32,994 nucleotides of DNA from contig DAORKJ010000037.1 in assembly GCA_035439505.1 (NCBI GenBank), forward strand, positions 1 to 32,994. Direction: 5' to 3'. How positions within the stretch are numbered: position 1 is the stretch's first letter; every line of letters begins with the position of its first letter. A program made the position numbers and the translations under genes. The stretch comes from UBA7236 sp035439505. Its GTDB lineage: Bacteria > Bacteroidota > Bacteroidia > Chitinophagales > BACL12. The notes beneath the pieces were generated by a model. It was not told the DNA's origin. It saw only the letters and a list, made by a program, of their open reading frames with translations, and ran no database searches. Positions 7,943 through 16,278 of the stretch are shown here, piece by piece.

Positions 7943-8386
7943 TTAATTGGTAAGCGGGCTGGTTGCATCGCACATTGGGGGGCAAAGATTTGACCCTTTT
8001 CTAGCGGTTGAATAAATAGTTTCAGTATTATCCTGTCCATCATCATCTATACCAACAACAATTGAAAGTGGAGCACCAACTGAATCTTGTGCAAAATACA
8101 TCCGATACGCTGAAGTATTTGGATTTGTATTTCTAATGTTATTCATTGACTCCAACTGACTGGCTTCAATGCGAATGCCGGTAACTGCAGTTTCGGTAGC
8201 CTCCGGACTTTCGCGGTATTTGCGAATGTTTTCACGTGCTACATCTTTTGATACAGACTGAGGTTCGTTATTTGCAGGCGCGAAAGGGGTTAGCGACATG
8301 CACAACATGGCTGTGGGAATAATGGTGCTTATTGTAAGAATTACAATAAGTTTTTTGTAAAACCTAATTTTTTGAGTTGCTTCCAT
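7943..8386 (-). CDS. Membrane-anchored protein of unknown function
   Basis: The product has 147 residues. One hydrophobic segment (about residues 12-32, LIVILTISTIIPTAMLCMSL) serves as signal anchor or signal peptide. A polar stretch follows, and then a compact C-terminal part with YRMYFAQDSVGAPLSIVVG, the acidic run GIDDDGQDN and a two-cysteine end (NLCPPMCDAT). The short acidic and cysteine elements might bind a metal, but that is only a guess. It is divergent from the TPR gene across about 90 bases. I do not recognise a named family. Confidence 0.75.
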   Translation of the reverse strand: MEATQKIRFYKKLIVILTISTIIPTAMLCMSLTPFAPANNEPQSVSKDVARENIRKYRESPEATETAVTGIRIEASQLESMNNIRNTNPNTSAYRMYFAQDSVGAPLSIVVGIDDDGQDNTETIYSTARKGSNLCPPMCDATSPLTN

Positions 8387-8477
8387 AAATATGTATGTTT
8401 GTGTAAGTTATGCGTTAAAGTTACTATTCTTTCCCTTAGCATTATGCATAATATCACACTATACAGCTAAACTCATT

Positions 8478-10313
8478 ATGGTTAAAAATTTTATTGGTCA
8501 GGGCATCCTCACTCTGCTTATTATATTGCAGATTTCCTCATTTGCAAGCGCTGAGTCAGCACATCATACTTCTTCATCCGCTAATCACTTTTCCTTACCT
8601 CCCATTGATAAATCCGAATTAGAGGAACAATTAAGTCACACCAAAGATGAATTCCAACAATTGGAATTATTGAGTCAGCTAGCCACTTTTTATATTGAAT
8701 GGGAAGCAGATGCCACTGCCGCTGATAGTTTATTGACACATGGAATTGAACTTGCCGAAATTACCTATAATAACAGTTTGTTATTAAATGCGTATGCCAA
8801 TTATTTAATTGTAATTGACGATTATACATATAGTAACAAGGTTGAGCAAATTATTAATAAACTCACCGATCTGGCACCACAAATTAACGAATTACACGAT
8901 GTTTGGAAATGTAAATACGCTTTGGCAAAAGGGTATCAATTGATATTTAACAACGATAAGGCTAAAGATTATGCCTACCAAGCCTTAACCAGTGCAATAC
9001 AAATTAATGACATCAAAAACATAATTGCTACTCATTTGGTTTTAGGAGATGTCCAGCAAAAAATGAATAATAATGTTGAAGCTATTAGAAATTATTTAGA
9101 TGCATTAACAATTGCGGAAGCTCAAGAAGATGTTGAATTGCGCATGGATTGTTATGACCGCTTGTCCAATTTTTATAATTTGATAAAGGCATATGATAAA
9201 TCTATTCAATACAAATTAAAGGAATTGAACTTAGCGGAAACAGAAAGCAGCCCCGATTCAATCCGAATAATGACATTAAAATTCGACCTGGAAGTTATTG
9301 CATTTAACAACAGAACAGTAAACGAAAAACAACTGTATAAAATTCTTGAATTTGCCGACAAGAACCATGTCGAAAAATTGAAAAAGTTTGGGATGGTCGC
9401 ATTTCGAAACCACCTGATTAAACAAAACGATTTAGCGCAGTTATATAATTTATTTAATAATGAATTCCCGGCTGAATTGCAGCGCATTAAAGCTGAAGAT
9501 ACTACTATGTATTACAGGCTTAATGCGTTGTTTAACGAACACCAGGGCAATATCGACTCAGCACAGATTTATTTTGGTTGGGCAGCTACCAGAATAAATG
9601 CAATAAACGATAAACTGAGGAAATCAAGTTTTTATATGCGGTATGGTGATTTTTTTGCACGTAATAATCTCAAACAAGAAGCAATTGAACAATATCGAAG
9701 TTCATATGTGTTGGCATCATCATTACCTTATTACGAATTTATGCTAGAGGCATCAGCTAAATTGGAAAATATATATGTTGAATTAAAAGACTACGAAAAC
9801 GCCTATCGTTATGGCAGTATAAATGGAAATATTTCTGACAGCCTGAGCAATTTGCTTAAAAAAGAAGAATTACAATTACTCGAAATTGAAAATGAGGAAG
9901 TTTTGCGTGAGCAACGTGCCATTAAAGAAAAGGAAGAAACAAAAAGAAGAAATAACATCCAATATACCGCAATTACTATCCTGATTGCTACTGCATTTTT
10001 ATTACTACTGATTTTAGGCGGATTTAATGTCCATCCTTCTTTAATCAGAATGGTTGGGTTTATCTGTTTTATTTTCTTCTTTGAATTTTTAATCCTACTG
10101 TTTGATACTTGGATTCATCACCTTACTCATGGCGAGCCATGGAAAATTCTCGCCATAAAAATATTGCTGATGATAGGTTTGGTACCTTTACACCACTTTA
10201 TTGAGAAAAAAGTAACGCATTACTTAATAAGTAATAAAATTAATTGGAAGCCGAATAAATTATTCACCTTCAAAAAGGCTGCTCAATCCACTGTTGTGGA
10301 TGAAACGGAATGA
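8478..10313 (+). CDS. TPR-repeat membrane protein with C-terminal coiled coil and transmembrane segments
   Basis: I chose ATG 8478 (611 residues) because it gives a normal signal peptide ending FASA; an upstream in-frame ATG at 8391 would add 29 residues before it. Residues about 40-440 are helical TPR-like repeats, for example the stretch with NNVEAIRNYLDALTIAEAQ and the next with YDKSIQYKLKELNLAE. A charged coiled coil follows (about 470-500, KKEELQLLEIENEEVLREQ), then three hydrophobic segments (ITILIATAFLLLLIL, GFICFIFFFEFLILLF, ILAIKILLMIGLVPL). The layout resembles Bacteroidota sensors that put periplasmic TPRs ahead of a membrane segment, but no kinase or DNA-binding domain follows. 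A scaffold or partner-sensing role is inferred. Confidence 0.85.
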   Translation: MVKNFIGQGILTLLIILQISSFASAESAHHTSSSANHFSLPPIDKSELEEQLSHTKDEFQQLELLSQLATFYIEWEADATAADSLLTHGIELAEITYNNSLLLNAYANYLIVIDDYTYSNKVEQIINKLTDLAPQINELHDVWKCKYALAKGYQLIFNNDKAKDYAYQALTSAIQINDIKNIIATHLVLGDVQQKMNNNVEAIRNYLDALTIAEAQEDVELRMDCYDRLSNFYNLIKAYDKSIQYKLKELNLAETESSPDSIRIMTLKFDLEVIAFNNRTVNEKQLYKILEFADKNHVEKLKKFGMVAFRNHLIKQNDLAQLYNLFNNEFPAELQRIKAEDTTMYYRLNALFNEHQGNIDSAQIYFGWAATRINAINDKLRKSSFYMRYGDFFARNNLKQEAIEQYRSSYVLASSLPYYEFMLEASAKLENIYVELKDYENAYRYGSINGNISDSLSNLLKKEELQLLEIENEEVLREQRAIKEKEETKRRNNIQYTAITILIATAFLLLLILGGFNVHPSLIRMVGFICFIFFFEFLILLFDTWIHHLTHGEPWKILAIKILLMIGLVPLHHFIEKKVTHYLISNKINWKPNKLFTFKKAAQSTVVDETE

Positions 10314-10377
10314 TACTACTCAAGGTAAACACCACATTTTTTGTTTTTTAGCTGATTGAGTTGGAAAGTTATCAAAC

Positions 10378-10490
10378 TGAGCTCTAAAGTAATAAATCAT
10401 GAGCTTTATCGGCTTTAAGCTCAAATTATTTAAAATTTGGGCTCAAAATTTGCATGTTTGAGCCCCAAATAGTAATTTTATGAGCTCAAA
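10378..10490. repeat. Short repeat family C: six TTTGAGCYY-type motifs upstream of the second Fic gene
   Basis: Copies lie at 10378-10384 (TGAGCTC), 10400-10406 (TGAGCTT), 10417-10425 (inverse, AAGCTCAAA), 10439-10447 (inverse, GGGCTCAAA), 10457-10465 (TTTGAGCCC) and 10481-10490 (TGAGCTCAAA). The fourth and fifth make a perfect 9-bp inverted repeat that extends to 14 bp with one bulge. The last copy ends nine bases before the start codon and abuts the AAGGGG ribosome-binding site. The arrangement fits an operator array able to block both transcription and translation start. Confidence 0.7.
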
Positions 10491-10499
10491 AGGGGTAAG

Positions 10500-11549
10500 A
10501 TGACCAAAATTCACTTAATAACAGACCAGGATATACTAGACTATATCAGGCAATATCCCAATTTATCTTCTAAAGATATTCATGCCGGTTTAGGCGAAGT
10601 GGCATCCTTCGCAACAATAAAACGTAAACTTGGTAGTTTATTGACCAAACACCAAATTTCAGCAACAGGTAACGGAAAAGCTACCAGGTACTTCATTACT
10701 CCCGGTTCCACTTTATTGGCTCCTATAGATGTTGATGCTTATTTTCAGAAAGAAATTGATGATAGGAAAATATTTGCAGAATTTAATTTTGCATTAATAC
10801 CACAATTGCAAATGCGCAACAATTTATTCTTTGATACTGAGATTGAAATGTTGGAATCACTTCAGAAAAAATTTGAAAAAAATATTGCGGGTTTGTCTTC
10901 GAATGAATATAACAAAGAATTTGAACGATTAGCAATTGATTTGAGTTGGAAATCATCGCAAATTGAAGGTAACACCTACAGTTTATTGGAAACTGAACGA
11001 TTACTCAAAGAACAGGAAACCGCGATAGGTAAGAAAAAAGACGAGGCAACGATGTTATTAAATCACAAAGCTGCTTTAGATTTCATTTTAGAGCATACAA
11101 ATTATATTCAACCGCTAAGTTTACAAAGTATCGAAGATATACATAGTATGTTGATTGAAAATCTCGGCGTTCAGCGCAATATCCGGAATAGGAGAGTTGG
11201 TATTTCAGGAACAAATTATCGTCCTTTGGATAATGAATTTCAATTAAGAGATGTTTTAGTTGAAATGACAAATCTTATTAATTTAAAGACAAATGTATTT
11301 GAAAAAGCTTTATTGGCTCTCTCTTTAATATCTTATATTCAACCATTTGCTGACGGTAATAAGCGCACTGCTAGGATTATTAGTAATGCTATCCTAATGT
11401 ACCATCGCTACTGCCCAATTTCATTCCGCACTGTTGATGCTATTGAATACAAAAAAGCGATGCTTGTTTTTTATGAACAAAATAATATTACTGCCATAAA
11501 AAAAATATTTATCGAACAATATGAATTTGCAGTAAAAACTTATTTTTAA
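10500..11549 (+). CDS. Fic-family protein with N-terminal winged-helix domain and Gln in place of the catalytic His
   Basis: The product has 349 residues, and the start ATG 10500 is supported by AAGGGG a few bases upstream. Residues 9-67 form a winged helix (ILDYIRQYPNLSSKDIHAGL, then ATIKRKLGSLLTKHQI and a RYFITPG wing). An inhibitory S-xxx-E-G-N motif (Ser152-Glu156, SSQIEGN) precedes the core. The core motif reads QPFADGNKRTAR (281-292), so the usual catalytic histidine is Gln281, while the nucleotide-binding GNKR part is intact. By family knowledge, His is needed for AMP transfer, so the chemistry may be weak, altered or lost. A Q-P-F form occurs in other Fic sequences as I recall, so it is probably not a sequencing error. 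The repeats upstream suggest autoregulation. Confidence 0.9.
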   Translation: MTKIHLITDQDILDYIRQYPNLSSKDIHAGLGEVASFATIKRKLGSLLTKHQISATGNGKATRYFITPGSTLLAPIDVDAYFQKEIDDRKIFAEFNFALIPQLQMRNNLFFDTEIEMLESLQKKFEKNIAGLSSNEYNKEFERLAIDLSWKSSQIEGNTYSLLETERLLKEQETAIGKKKDEATMLLNHKAALDFILEHTNYIQPLSLQSIEDIHSMLIENLGVQRNIRNRRVGISGTNYRPLDNEFQLRDVLVEMTNLINLKTNVFEKALLALSLISYIQPFADGNKRTARIISNAILMYHRYCPISFRTVDAIEYKKAMLVFYEQNNITAIKKIFIEQYEFAVKTYF

Positions 11550-12149
11550 TTACTTTGGTTTGTTAAACTTGCGTTTAAATTTATACAATATTCCCGCTTT
11601 TACCATAAAATCCAATGATGTAGCATTGGCATATAATTCATTTTTGTAATCAGGCGTGTAGTTATATCTGGCACCTAATCCAAAATGAAGGAATAAGGTT
11701 TTACTCAATACATAACCAAAATTGTAACCAATTTCTCCACCCATTTTATAGGTATAAGTAGAATCACCTATAATTACTCCATTATATATATTCAGGTCAA
11801 AATAATTTAACCATTTATAGGTCGACATGGTTACGCTTTCTGCATTAGTGGCAAACATAAAACCACTTGGTGTAACTGTTACATAAGTTAAGCCGGTTAT
11901 TAAATACGCTTCATTTATACCATCTATATTTTTATAGTCCAAACCAATATTGTAATTCATTGGCAGTGGTATAAATCCTATAGGTTTTGAAAAATAAATT
12001 TCCCCTCCAACAGCATGCGATAAGTCGGCATTATAATAATTGTCGGATAAAATTTGTGAGCTGTTTGTTCCGCGCAAGCTGATAAATTGAGCAGAAACCT
12101 GGAAAGTTAATAGCAACACGAAAACGAGGAGTGATGTTTTAAATTGCAT
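11550..12149 (-). CDS. Small outer-membrane beta-barrel-like protein
   Basis: I chose ATG 12149 (199 residues, MQFKTSLLVF start) because it gives a signal peptide ending VSAQ; an in-frame ATG at 12197 lies inside the preceding gene. The mature part alternates short polar turns and amphipathic strands rich in Tyr, Gly and Asn (GGEIGYNFGYVLSKTLFLHF, FGLGARYNYTPDY) and ends in FMVKAGILYKFKRKF. This matches small Bacteroidota outer-membrane barrels of unknown role. Its stop is directly adjacent to that of the converging Fic gene. It follows the zinc-ribbon gene by 23 bases and may be co-transcribed. Confidence 0.75.
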   Translation of the reverse strand: MQFKTSLLVFVLLLTFQVSAQFISLRGTNSSQILSDNYYNADLSHAVGGEIYFSKPIGFIPLPMNYNIGLDYKNIDGINEAYLITGLTYVTVTPSGFMFATNAESVTMSTYKWLNYFDLNIYNGVIIGDSTYTYKMGGEIGYNFGYVLSKTLFLHFGLGARYNYTPDYKNELYANATSLDFMVKAGILYKFKRKFNKPK

Positions 12150-12172
12150 AGGAACTGAACGAATTTTGATGT

Positions 12173-12793
12173 TTAAGTATTGTTTCGCAATTTCCAAATA
12201 AGACTGCGTATTGCAATGAGTAAATAACCAAGCAAAATGTATTCTAAAAACCGAATACCTAATACTGCAAACATGTTAATGGATTTTACAGGATTGCCCA
12301 TTTCATCAAAACAGGTAAAATCCTGTTGTATGATAGTAGTACCCGGCATCGGATTACTGACATTTTCATCTCTGTTTAAAGAAGTGCCCTCATCGCAAAA
12401 ACATATTTCAACAGGTTGATTGTAAATGATGTTGCCGGGTTGGTCGACTGTTGCGCCCATAAGCGCGAAGAAGCTGAGCCCTATAGCCCTGGTAAAACTT
12501 CCCGGGTTTTCAGGTTTACGCAGCGGTGCCACGCCAAATCCGATAACACCTAGCACTAATAAAACTAAACTGGCAACTCCTTCAATAGTTGCTACTGCAA
12601 TAAATGAACCGATAAGGGCAAATAAAATGCCTGCAACAGCAGCAACAATTATGATAATCCATGCCCAAGCCGGAATTTTTTTCCAAAAGCCTTTTACTTT
12701 ATTTACCGGAACGTAAATGAGGTCAGCTCCGCAATATCTGCAATAGTTAAAATCATCAGGGTTGTCCTTATGGCAATGTGTACAGGTTTTCAT
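12173..12793 (-). CDS. Zinc-ribbon membrane protein of unknown function
   Basis: I chose ATG 12793 (206 residues) because it places a zinc ribbon at the very N-terminus (CTHC at 4-7 and CRYC at 18-21); the longer frame to 12979 would overlap the divergent gene. After the ribbon come a hydrophobic hairpin (WAWIIIIVAAVAGILFALIG and VASLVLLVLGVIGFGVA), a further hydrophobic piece (IGLSFFALMGATV), a polar loop with three cysteines, and a last membrane segment (LEYILLGYLLIAIRSLIW). N-terminal zinc ribbons on membrane proteins are common in small bacterial proteins, and their partners are unknown. Confidence 0.75.
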   Translation of the reverse strand: MKTCTHCHKDNPDDFNYCRYCGADLIYVPVNKVKGFWKKIPAWAWIIIIVAAVAGILFALIGSFIAVATIEGVASLVLLVLGVIGFGVAPLRKPENPGSFTRAIGLSFFALMGATVDQPGNIIYNQPVEICFCDEGTSLNRDENVSNPMPGTTIIQQDFTCFDEMGNPVKSINMFAVLGIRFLEYILLGYLLIAIRSLIWKLRNNT

Positions 12794-12916
12794 CGCTGCC
12801 AAATTACAGTTTTTTGAATTGAGTATAAACTCCCTTAAGTTGCCCAAATAGCAATTATGGCAGCTTCTGAATGTTGTATTTTTGTTAAATAAAGATGCTG
12901 TTTTTGGTAAAAGTAT

Positions 12917-12924
12917 TACCTTTG
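12917..12924 (+). promoter_or_regulatory. Candidate -7 promoter element TACCTTTG
   Basis: TACCTTTG matches TAnnTTTG and lies six bases before the ATG at 12931, implying a very short leader or a leaderless transcript. No clear -33 element is seen. Confidence 0.4.
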
Positions 12925-12930
12925 CAGGCA

Positions 12931-13251
12931 ATGGAGCAGTTAGAACAAAACGAACCTCAAGAGCGGGAATATCAGCCAAATATGTTTTGGGAAGGTTTTT
13001 TTTATCTTTCCTTTTTCATATTCGCGAATATTGTCCTAATACCCTACACACCTAAATCGTGGTCGTTTGGCAGGTTTTATCCAATTGCAATGATTACCTA
13101 CGGTTTAGCAGGTTTGTTTACCGGGATGATCATGTTCCGATTACTCAAAAATGCACCTAACTGGCTCAAATTTGCCATTGTAACGGTGCTTTATGCCATC
13201 ATTTTGTATTATCTCGTGGATAATATCGAACGGTTTATGATACCCGATTAA
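12931..13251 (+). CDS. Small three-helix membrane protein of unknown function
   Basis: The product has 106 residues from ATG 12931 (MEQLEQNEPQ); an upstream in-frame ATG at 12895 lies before the likely promoter and is less credible. A short charged N-terminus is followed by three hydrophobic segments: FFYLSFFIFANIVLIPY, IAMITYGLAGLFTGMIMF and FAIVTVLYAIILYYLV. I recognise no motif. It is divergent from the zinc-ribbon gene and stands alone before citrate synthase. Confidence 0.7.
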   Translation: MEQLEQNEPQEREYQPNMFWEGFFYLSFFIFANIVLIPYTPKSWSFGRFYPIAMITYGLAGLFTGMIMFRLLKNAPNWLKFAIVTVLYAIILYYLVDNIERFMIPD

Positions 13252-13385
13252 TTTATCATCCTCCAGAACCTCCATTTTCCGCCTGTTTTTTGCAATATCA
13301 GTAAACTGAAGGTCATGATATTATCTTTTTGTAAAAAATGTTAGGTTTTATGACCTGATAATTATTAATGTGTCTTTCCTTTTTT

Positions 13386-13393
13386 TACCTTTG
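13386..13393 (+). promoter_or_regulatory. Candidate -7 promoter element of citrate synthase
   Basis: TACCTTTG matches the Bacteroidota -7 consensus, 44 bases before the ATG. The -33 element is weak. An AAAAAGGA ribosome-binding-like sequence lies between them. Confidence 0.5.
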
Positions 13394-13437
13394 TCTACAA
13401 TATTTATTAATCCAAAAAGGACAATTTGACCAAAATT

Positions 13438-14724
13438 ATGGCTGATAAAGCGTTCATTAAACTCGGTGAGAAGGAAGTAGAATTACCTATTTATGTTGGC
13501 ACCGAAGGAGAAGAGTCGATAGACATTAATAAACTCCGTGATTTAACCGGATTCGTTACCCTCGATAGTGGTTACAAAAACACGGGCGCAACTAAAAGTG
13601 GCATTACATTCCTGGATGGTGAACTCGGTATATTACGTTACCGCGGTTACCCAATCGAGCAATTGGCCGAAAAATCAAATTTCATGGAGGTGGCTTACCT
13701 CTTGTTATATGGTGAACTGCCAACCAATGACCAATTTGTTGATTTTACAGACAGAATTACCCATCATACGCTCGTACATGAGGATGTGAAACAATTTTTT
13801 GATGGTTTTCCGTCAAATGCACATCCAATGGGTCAATTATGCTCACTAATGTGCACCTTGAGCTCATTTTATCCGGATTCCTTAAATCCAAACATGAGCA
13901 AAGAAGCTACAGATTTAACTATTATTCGCATTTTGGCGAAAATGGCGACTGTTGTTTCATGGATACATAAAAAATCAGTTGGACATCCAATCATGTATCC
14001 GCAAAACAAATACGATTATGTAAGCAACTTCTTATACATGACTTTCGGTATGCGTACTGAAGAATATGTTCCGGACCCGGTTGTTGTGGATGCTTTAGAT
14101 AAATTATTAATCTTACATGCCGACCACGAACAAAACTGTTCAACATCAACAGTACGTATGGTGGGTTCAAGTCAGGCAAATGCTTATGCCAGCGTTGCAG
14201 CAGGTGTTGCCGCTTTATGGGGACCACTGCATGGTGGTGCTAACCAACAGGTTATTGAAATGTTGGAAATAATTAAAGCCGACGGTGGTAATGTTGCCAA
14301 ATTTGTGGAGAAAGCAAAAGATAAAAATGACAATTTCCGTTTAATGGGATTTGGTCACCGCGTGTATAAAAATTTCGACCCACGCGCTAAAATTATAAAA
14401 GAAGCTTGCGATAATGTTTTAAATAAATTAGGTGTATTTGATCCTGTTCTCGATATCGCTAAACAATTAGAAGAGGTTGCATTAAAAGACCCTTATTTTG
14501 TTGAACGTAAATTATATCCGAACGTAGATTTTTATAGCGGAATAATTTATCGTGCAATAGGTTTCCCAACCGAAATGTTTACCGTATTGTTTGCATTAGG
14601 TCGCCTTCCGGGTTGGTTGTCACAGTGGAAAGAAATGCGTGAAGCTAACGAGCCAATCGGTCGCCCGCGTCAAATCTACACCGGACCAACAGTTCGTGAT
14701 TATACCAATATTGCAATAAGATAA
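13438..14724 (+). CDS. gltA: Citrate synthase
   Basis: The enzyme condenses acetyl-CoA and oxaloacetate to citrate, the entry step of the TCA cycle. The product has 428 residues from ATG 13438; an upstream TTG at 13426 is in frame but less likely. The three catalytic residues are visible: His265 in GPLHGGANQQ, His307 in GFGHRVYK and Asp364 in NVDFYSG. The Arg-rich end of the active site is present as GRPRQIYTG. Length and N-terminal domain match the long, E. coli-like type, which is usually hexameric and NADH-sensitive. It is a single-gene unit with its own promoter and terminator. Confidence 0.97.
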   Translation: MADKAFIKLGEKEVELPIYVGTEGEESIDINKLRDLTGFVTLDSGYKNTGATKSGITFLDGELGILRYRGYPIEQLAEKSNFMEVAYLLLYGELPTNDQFVDFTDRITHHTLVHEDVKQFFDGFPSNAHPMGQLCSLMCTLSSFYPDSLNPNMSKEATDLTIIRILAKMATVVSWIHKKSVGHPIMYPQNKYDYVSNFLYMTFGMRTEEYVPDPVVVDALDKLLILHADHEQNCSTSTVRMVGSSQANAYASVAAGVAALWGPLHGGANQQVIEMLEIIKADGGNVAKFVEKAKDKNDNFRLMGFGHRVYKNFDPRAKIIKEACDNVLNKLGVFDPVLDIAKQLEEVALKDPYFVERKLYPNVDFYSGIIYRAIGFPTEMFTVLFALGRLPGWLSQWKEMREANEPIGRPRQIYTGPTVRDYTNIAIR

Positions 14725-14745
14725 TTGTAATAATAAACCTACTAT

Positions 14746-14774
14746 AAAACCCTTCCTTGTTGAAGGGTTTTTTT
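14746..14774 (+). terminator. Intrinsic terminator of citrate synthase
   Basis: A perfect stem (AAAACCCTTC, 14746-14755, with GAAGGGTTTT, 14762-14771) has a six-base loop and runs into seven T residues, 22 bases after the stop codon. Confidence 0.9.
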
Positions 14775-14869
14775 ATGCCTTTAATTAAACGACAAGAAAT
14801 AATTATTGAGAAAAATATAATAGTTTTTAACTATCAAAATGCACTTTTTACAAATAGAACAGCCTAACT

Positions 14870-15316
14870 TCACTCCCATTTGAAATCAACAATTTTATAT
14901 TGTTCGGCATAACTTTTAGCTTCGGCTTCAGATTCAAACACTTTAATTAATTCAAATGAAGTAGTTACCACTTCATCGTCGTCGCCTAAATTGATAATCA
15001 TGCCATTTGGATTTACTATTTCGAGACATACATCTAACAGGCAGTATTTTTTTGGGAAAGCATTTACATCTTCAATTGCTTGTCCTTGCGCATAATAGCT
15101 GGCATCTAATTTCCTGATAACCGTGCAAAATTCATTTGGTTGATTTTTAAATGGCTCTTCCGGTGTAATTAATGTTTCATCTTTTATAACAGGTTGCGTT
15201 ATTTCAATTTCTTCGGTTGATGTTTTTTCTTCATTAGCCGATGAATTGGTGTTGCGACCACAACCAATTAAAATACTTACACTCAACAATAATATGGAAA
15301 TAGATTTCAATTGCAT
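14870..15316 (-). CDS. Putative lipoprotein of unknown function
   Basis: The product has 148 residues. A signal peptide with lipobox LIGC makes Cys19 the lipidated residue, so an inner- or outer-membrane anchor facing the periplasm or surface is expected. A Thr/Glu-rich linker (about 21-50) precedes a small domain with KLDASYYAQGQAIEDV, a cysteine pair (KKYCLLDVCLEI) and the C-terminal segment EAEAKSYAEQY. It starts two bases after the stop of the upstream hotdog-fold gene, so the two form an operon. No family is recognised. Confidence 0.75.
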   Translation of the reverse strand: MQLKSISILLLSVSILIGCGRNTNSSANEEKTSTEEIEITQPVIKDETLITPEEPFKNQPNEFCTVIRKLDASYYAQGQAIEDVNAFPKKYCLLDVCLEIVNPNGMIINLGDDDEVVTTSFELIKVFESEAEAKSYAEQYKIVDFKWE

Positions 15317-15318
15317 GT

Positions 15319-15813
15319 TTATTTATTTTTTGCTTTAAACGACCAAACAACGGTAAAGGTACTTACAATTGTTCCATCTTTTGTTCGTCCGGTTGATATA
15401 CATTTTACGGTAACACCTTCGCCATCAGTTAACGTTTTTTCTACAGCATTAAATATTTCATTGCCGTTTTCACAGGTAAAAAATATGCGTTCACTGGCTT
15501 TTTTTGAATATGTTGCTTCCAGATTTGTCACTAACATCGAAACCGGTTTTGCTCGACCTTGAATCGCCATTAAACCGATAACTCCCGTGCTCATTTCTGC
15601 CGCCATAGCCTGAGTGGCAAAATAAACCGACTTGAATGGGTTCTGACTAAGCCATTTATAGGGAATACTCACTACAGCACTTTCAGCATTCAAAGCCCGC
15701 ACACGAACTCCTGCCAGCAATGCAATGGGCATCTTTTGGAGTAAAAAAAACTTGAATAACCATTTACTAGTTACCCGTTGTCTGAATTGTTCTTGTTTTG
15801 GAAGTAAAGTCAT
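15319..15813 (-). CDS. DUF4442 hotdog-fold protein, thioesterase-like
   Basis: The product has 164 residues. The central segment NPFKSVYFATQAMAAEMSTG and the later RAKPVSMLVTNLEATYSKKA match the DUF4442 family, which has the hotdog fold of acyl-CoA thioesterases such as PaaI. The second half (GEGVTVKCIST and STFTVVWSFKAKNK) gives the closing strands. A hydrolase acting on an acyl thioester is the family-level guess; the substrate is unknown. The lipoprotein gene follows after two bases. Confidence 0.85.
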   Translation of the reverse strand: MTLLPKQEQFRQRVTSKWLFKFFLLQKMPIALLAGVRVRALNAESAVVSIPYKWLSQNPFKSVYFATQAMAAEMSTGVIGLMAIQGRAKPVSMLVTNLEATYSKKASERIFFTCENGNEIFNAVEKTLTDGEGVTVKCISTGRTKDGTIVSTFTVVWSFKAKNK

Positions 15814-15966
15814 AATCAGGCCCCGAATTTAAGGCAAATAGATAAAACATTGTTCGAAGGCCGGGTTTGCTCTGGTTAAGGGGAACTGTCATCCACCCCA
15901 ACCACTTTGAAACCCTTATGCATATAGGGTTCTGACGATTTTTCACGAAAAATGGCGGTTTTGCAC

Positions 15967-15974
15967 TACCTTTG
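15967..15974 (+). promoter_or_regulatory. Candidate -7 promoter element of clpS-aat
   Basis: TACCTTTG lies 19 bases before the clpS ATG, giving a short leader. No good -33 element is seen. Confidence 0.5.
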
Positions 15975-15993
15975 TGCAAAATTATTACTTAAC

Positions 15994-16272
15994 ATGAGTG
16001 CTATACAAACAGATGAACGTATTGAAGTAGATGAGTTGATCGATGATGTTATCGGCGTAAGACTCATTGTACACAACGACGACGTGAATACCTTTGAATG
16101 GGTGATTGAAAGTCTGGTTGAAATCTGCAAACACACCCTCGAACAGGCTGAACAGTGTGCTTACATCATTCATTTTAAGGGCAAATATGCCGTACAACAA
16201 GGCACTAGAAATATTTTAGCTCCAATGCGCGAGCAGCTTACCGATCGTGGTATTAATGCTACTATCGAATAA
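15994..16272 (+). CDS. clpS: ATP-dependent Clp protease adaptor ClpS
   Basis: ClpS binds proteins with bulky hydrophobic N-terminal residues and hands them to the ClpAP or ClpCP protease. The product has 92 residues from ATG 15994; an in-frame ATG at 15952 lies before the promoter. The conserved pocket segment is clear: LIVHNDDVNTFEWVIESLVE, followed by CKHTLEQAEQCAYIIHFKGK. The next gene, aat, makes such N-terminal residues, so the pair covers both ends of the bacterial N-end rule pathway. The two genes are six bases apart. Confidence 0.96.
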   Translation: MSAIQTDERIEVDELIDDVIGVRLIVHNDDVNTFEWVIESLVEICKHTLEQAEQCAYIIHFKGKYAVQQGTRNILAPMREQLTDRGINATIE

Positions 16273-16278
16273 TAAGTT

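Noticed and set aside
12794..12979. 62-residue N-terminal extension of the zinc-ribbon protein
   Set aside because: It would overlap the promoter and start of the divergent gene and lacks family-like sequence; the zinc ribbon fits the N-terminus.
13426..13437. TTG start of citrate synthase
   Set aside because: An ATG four codons downstream has a better-placed ribosome-binding-like sequence and gives the usual length.
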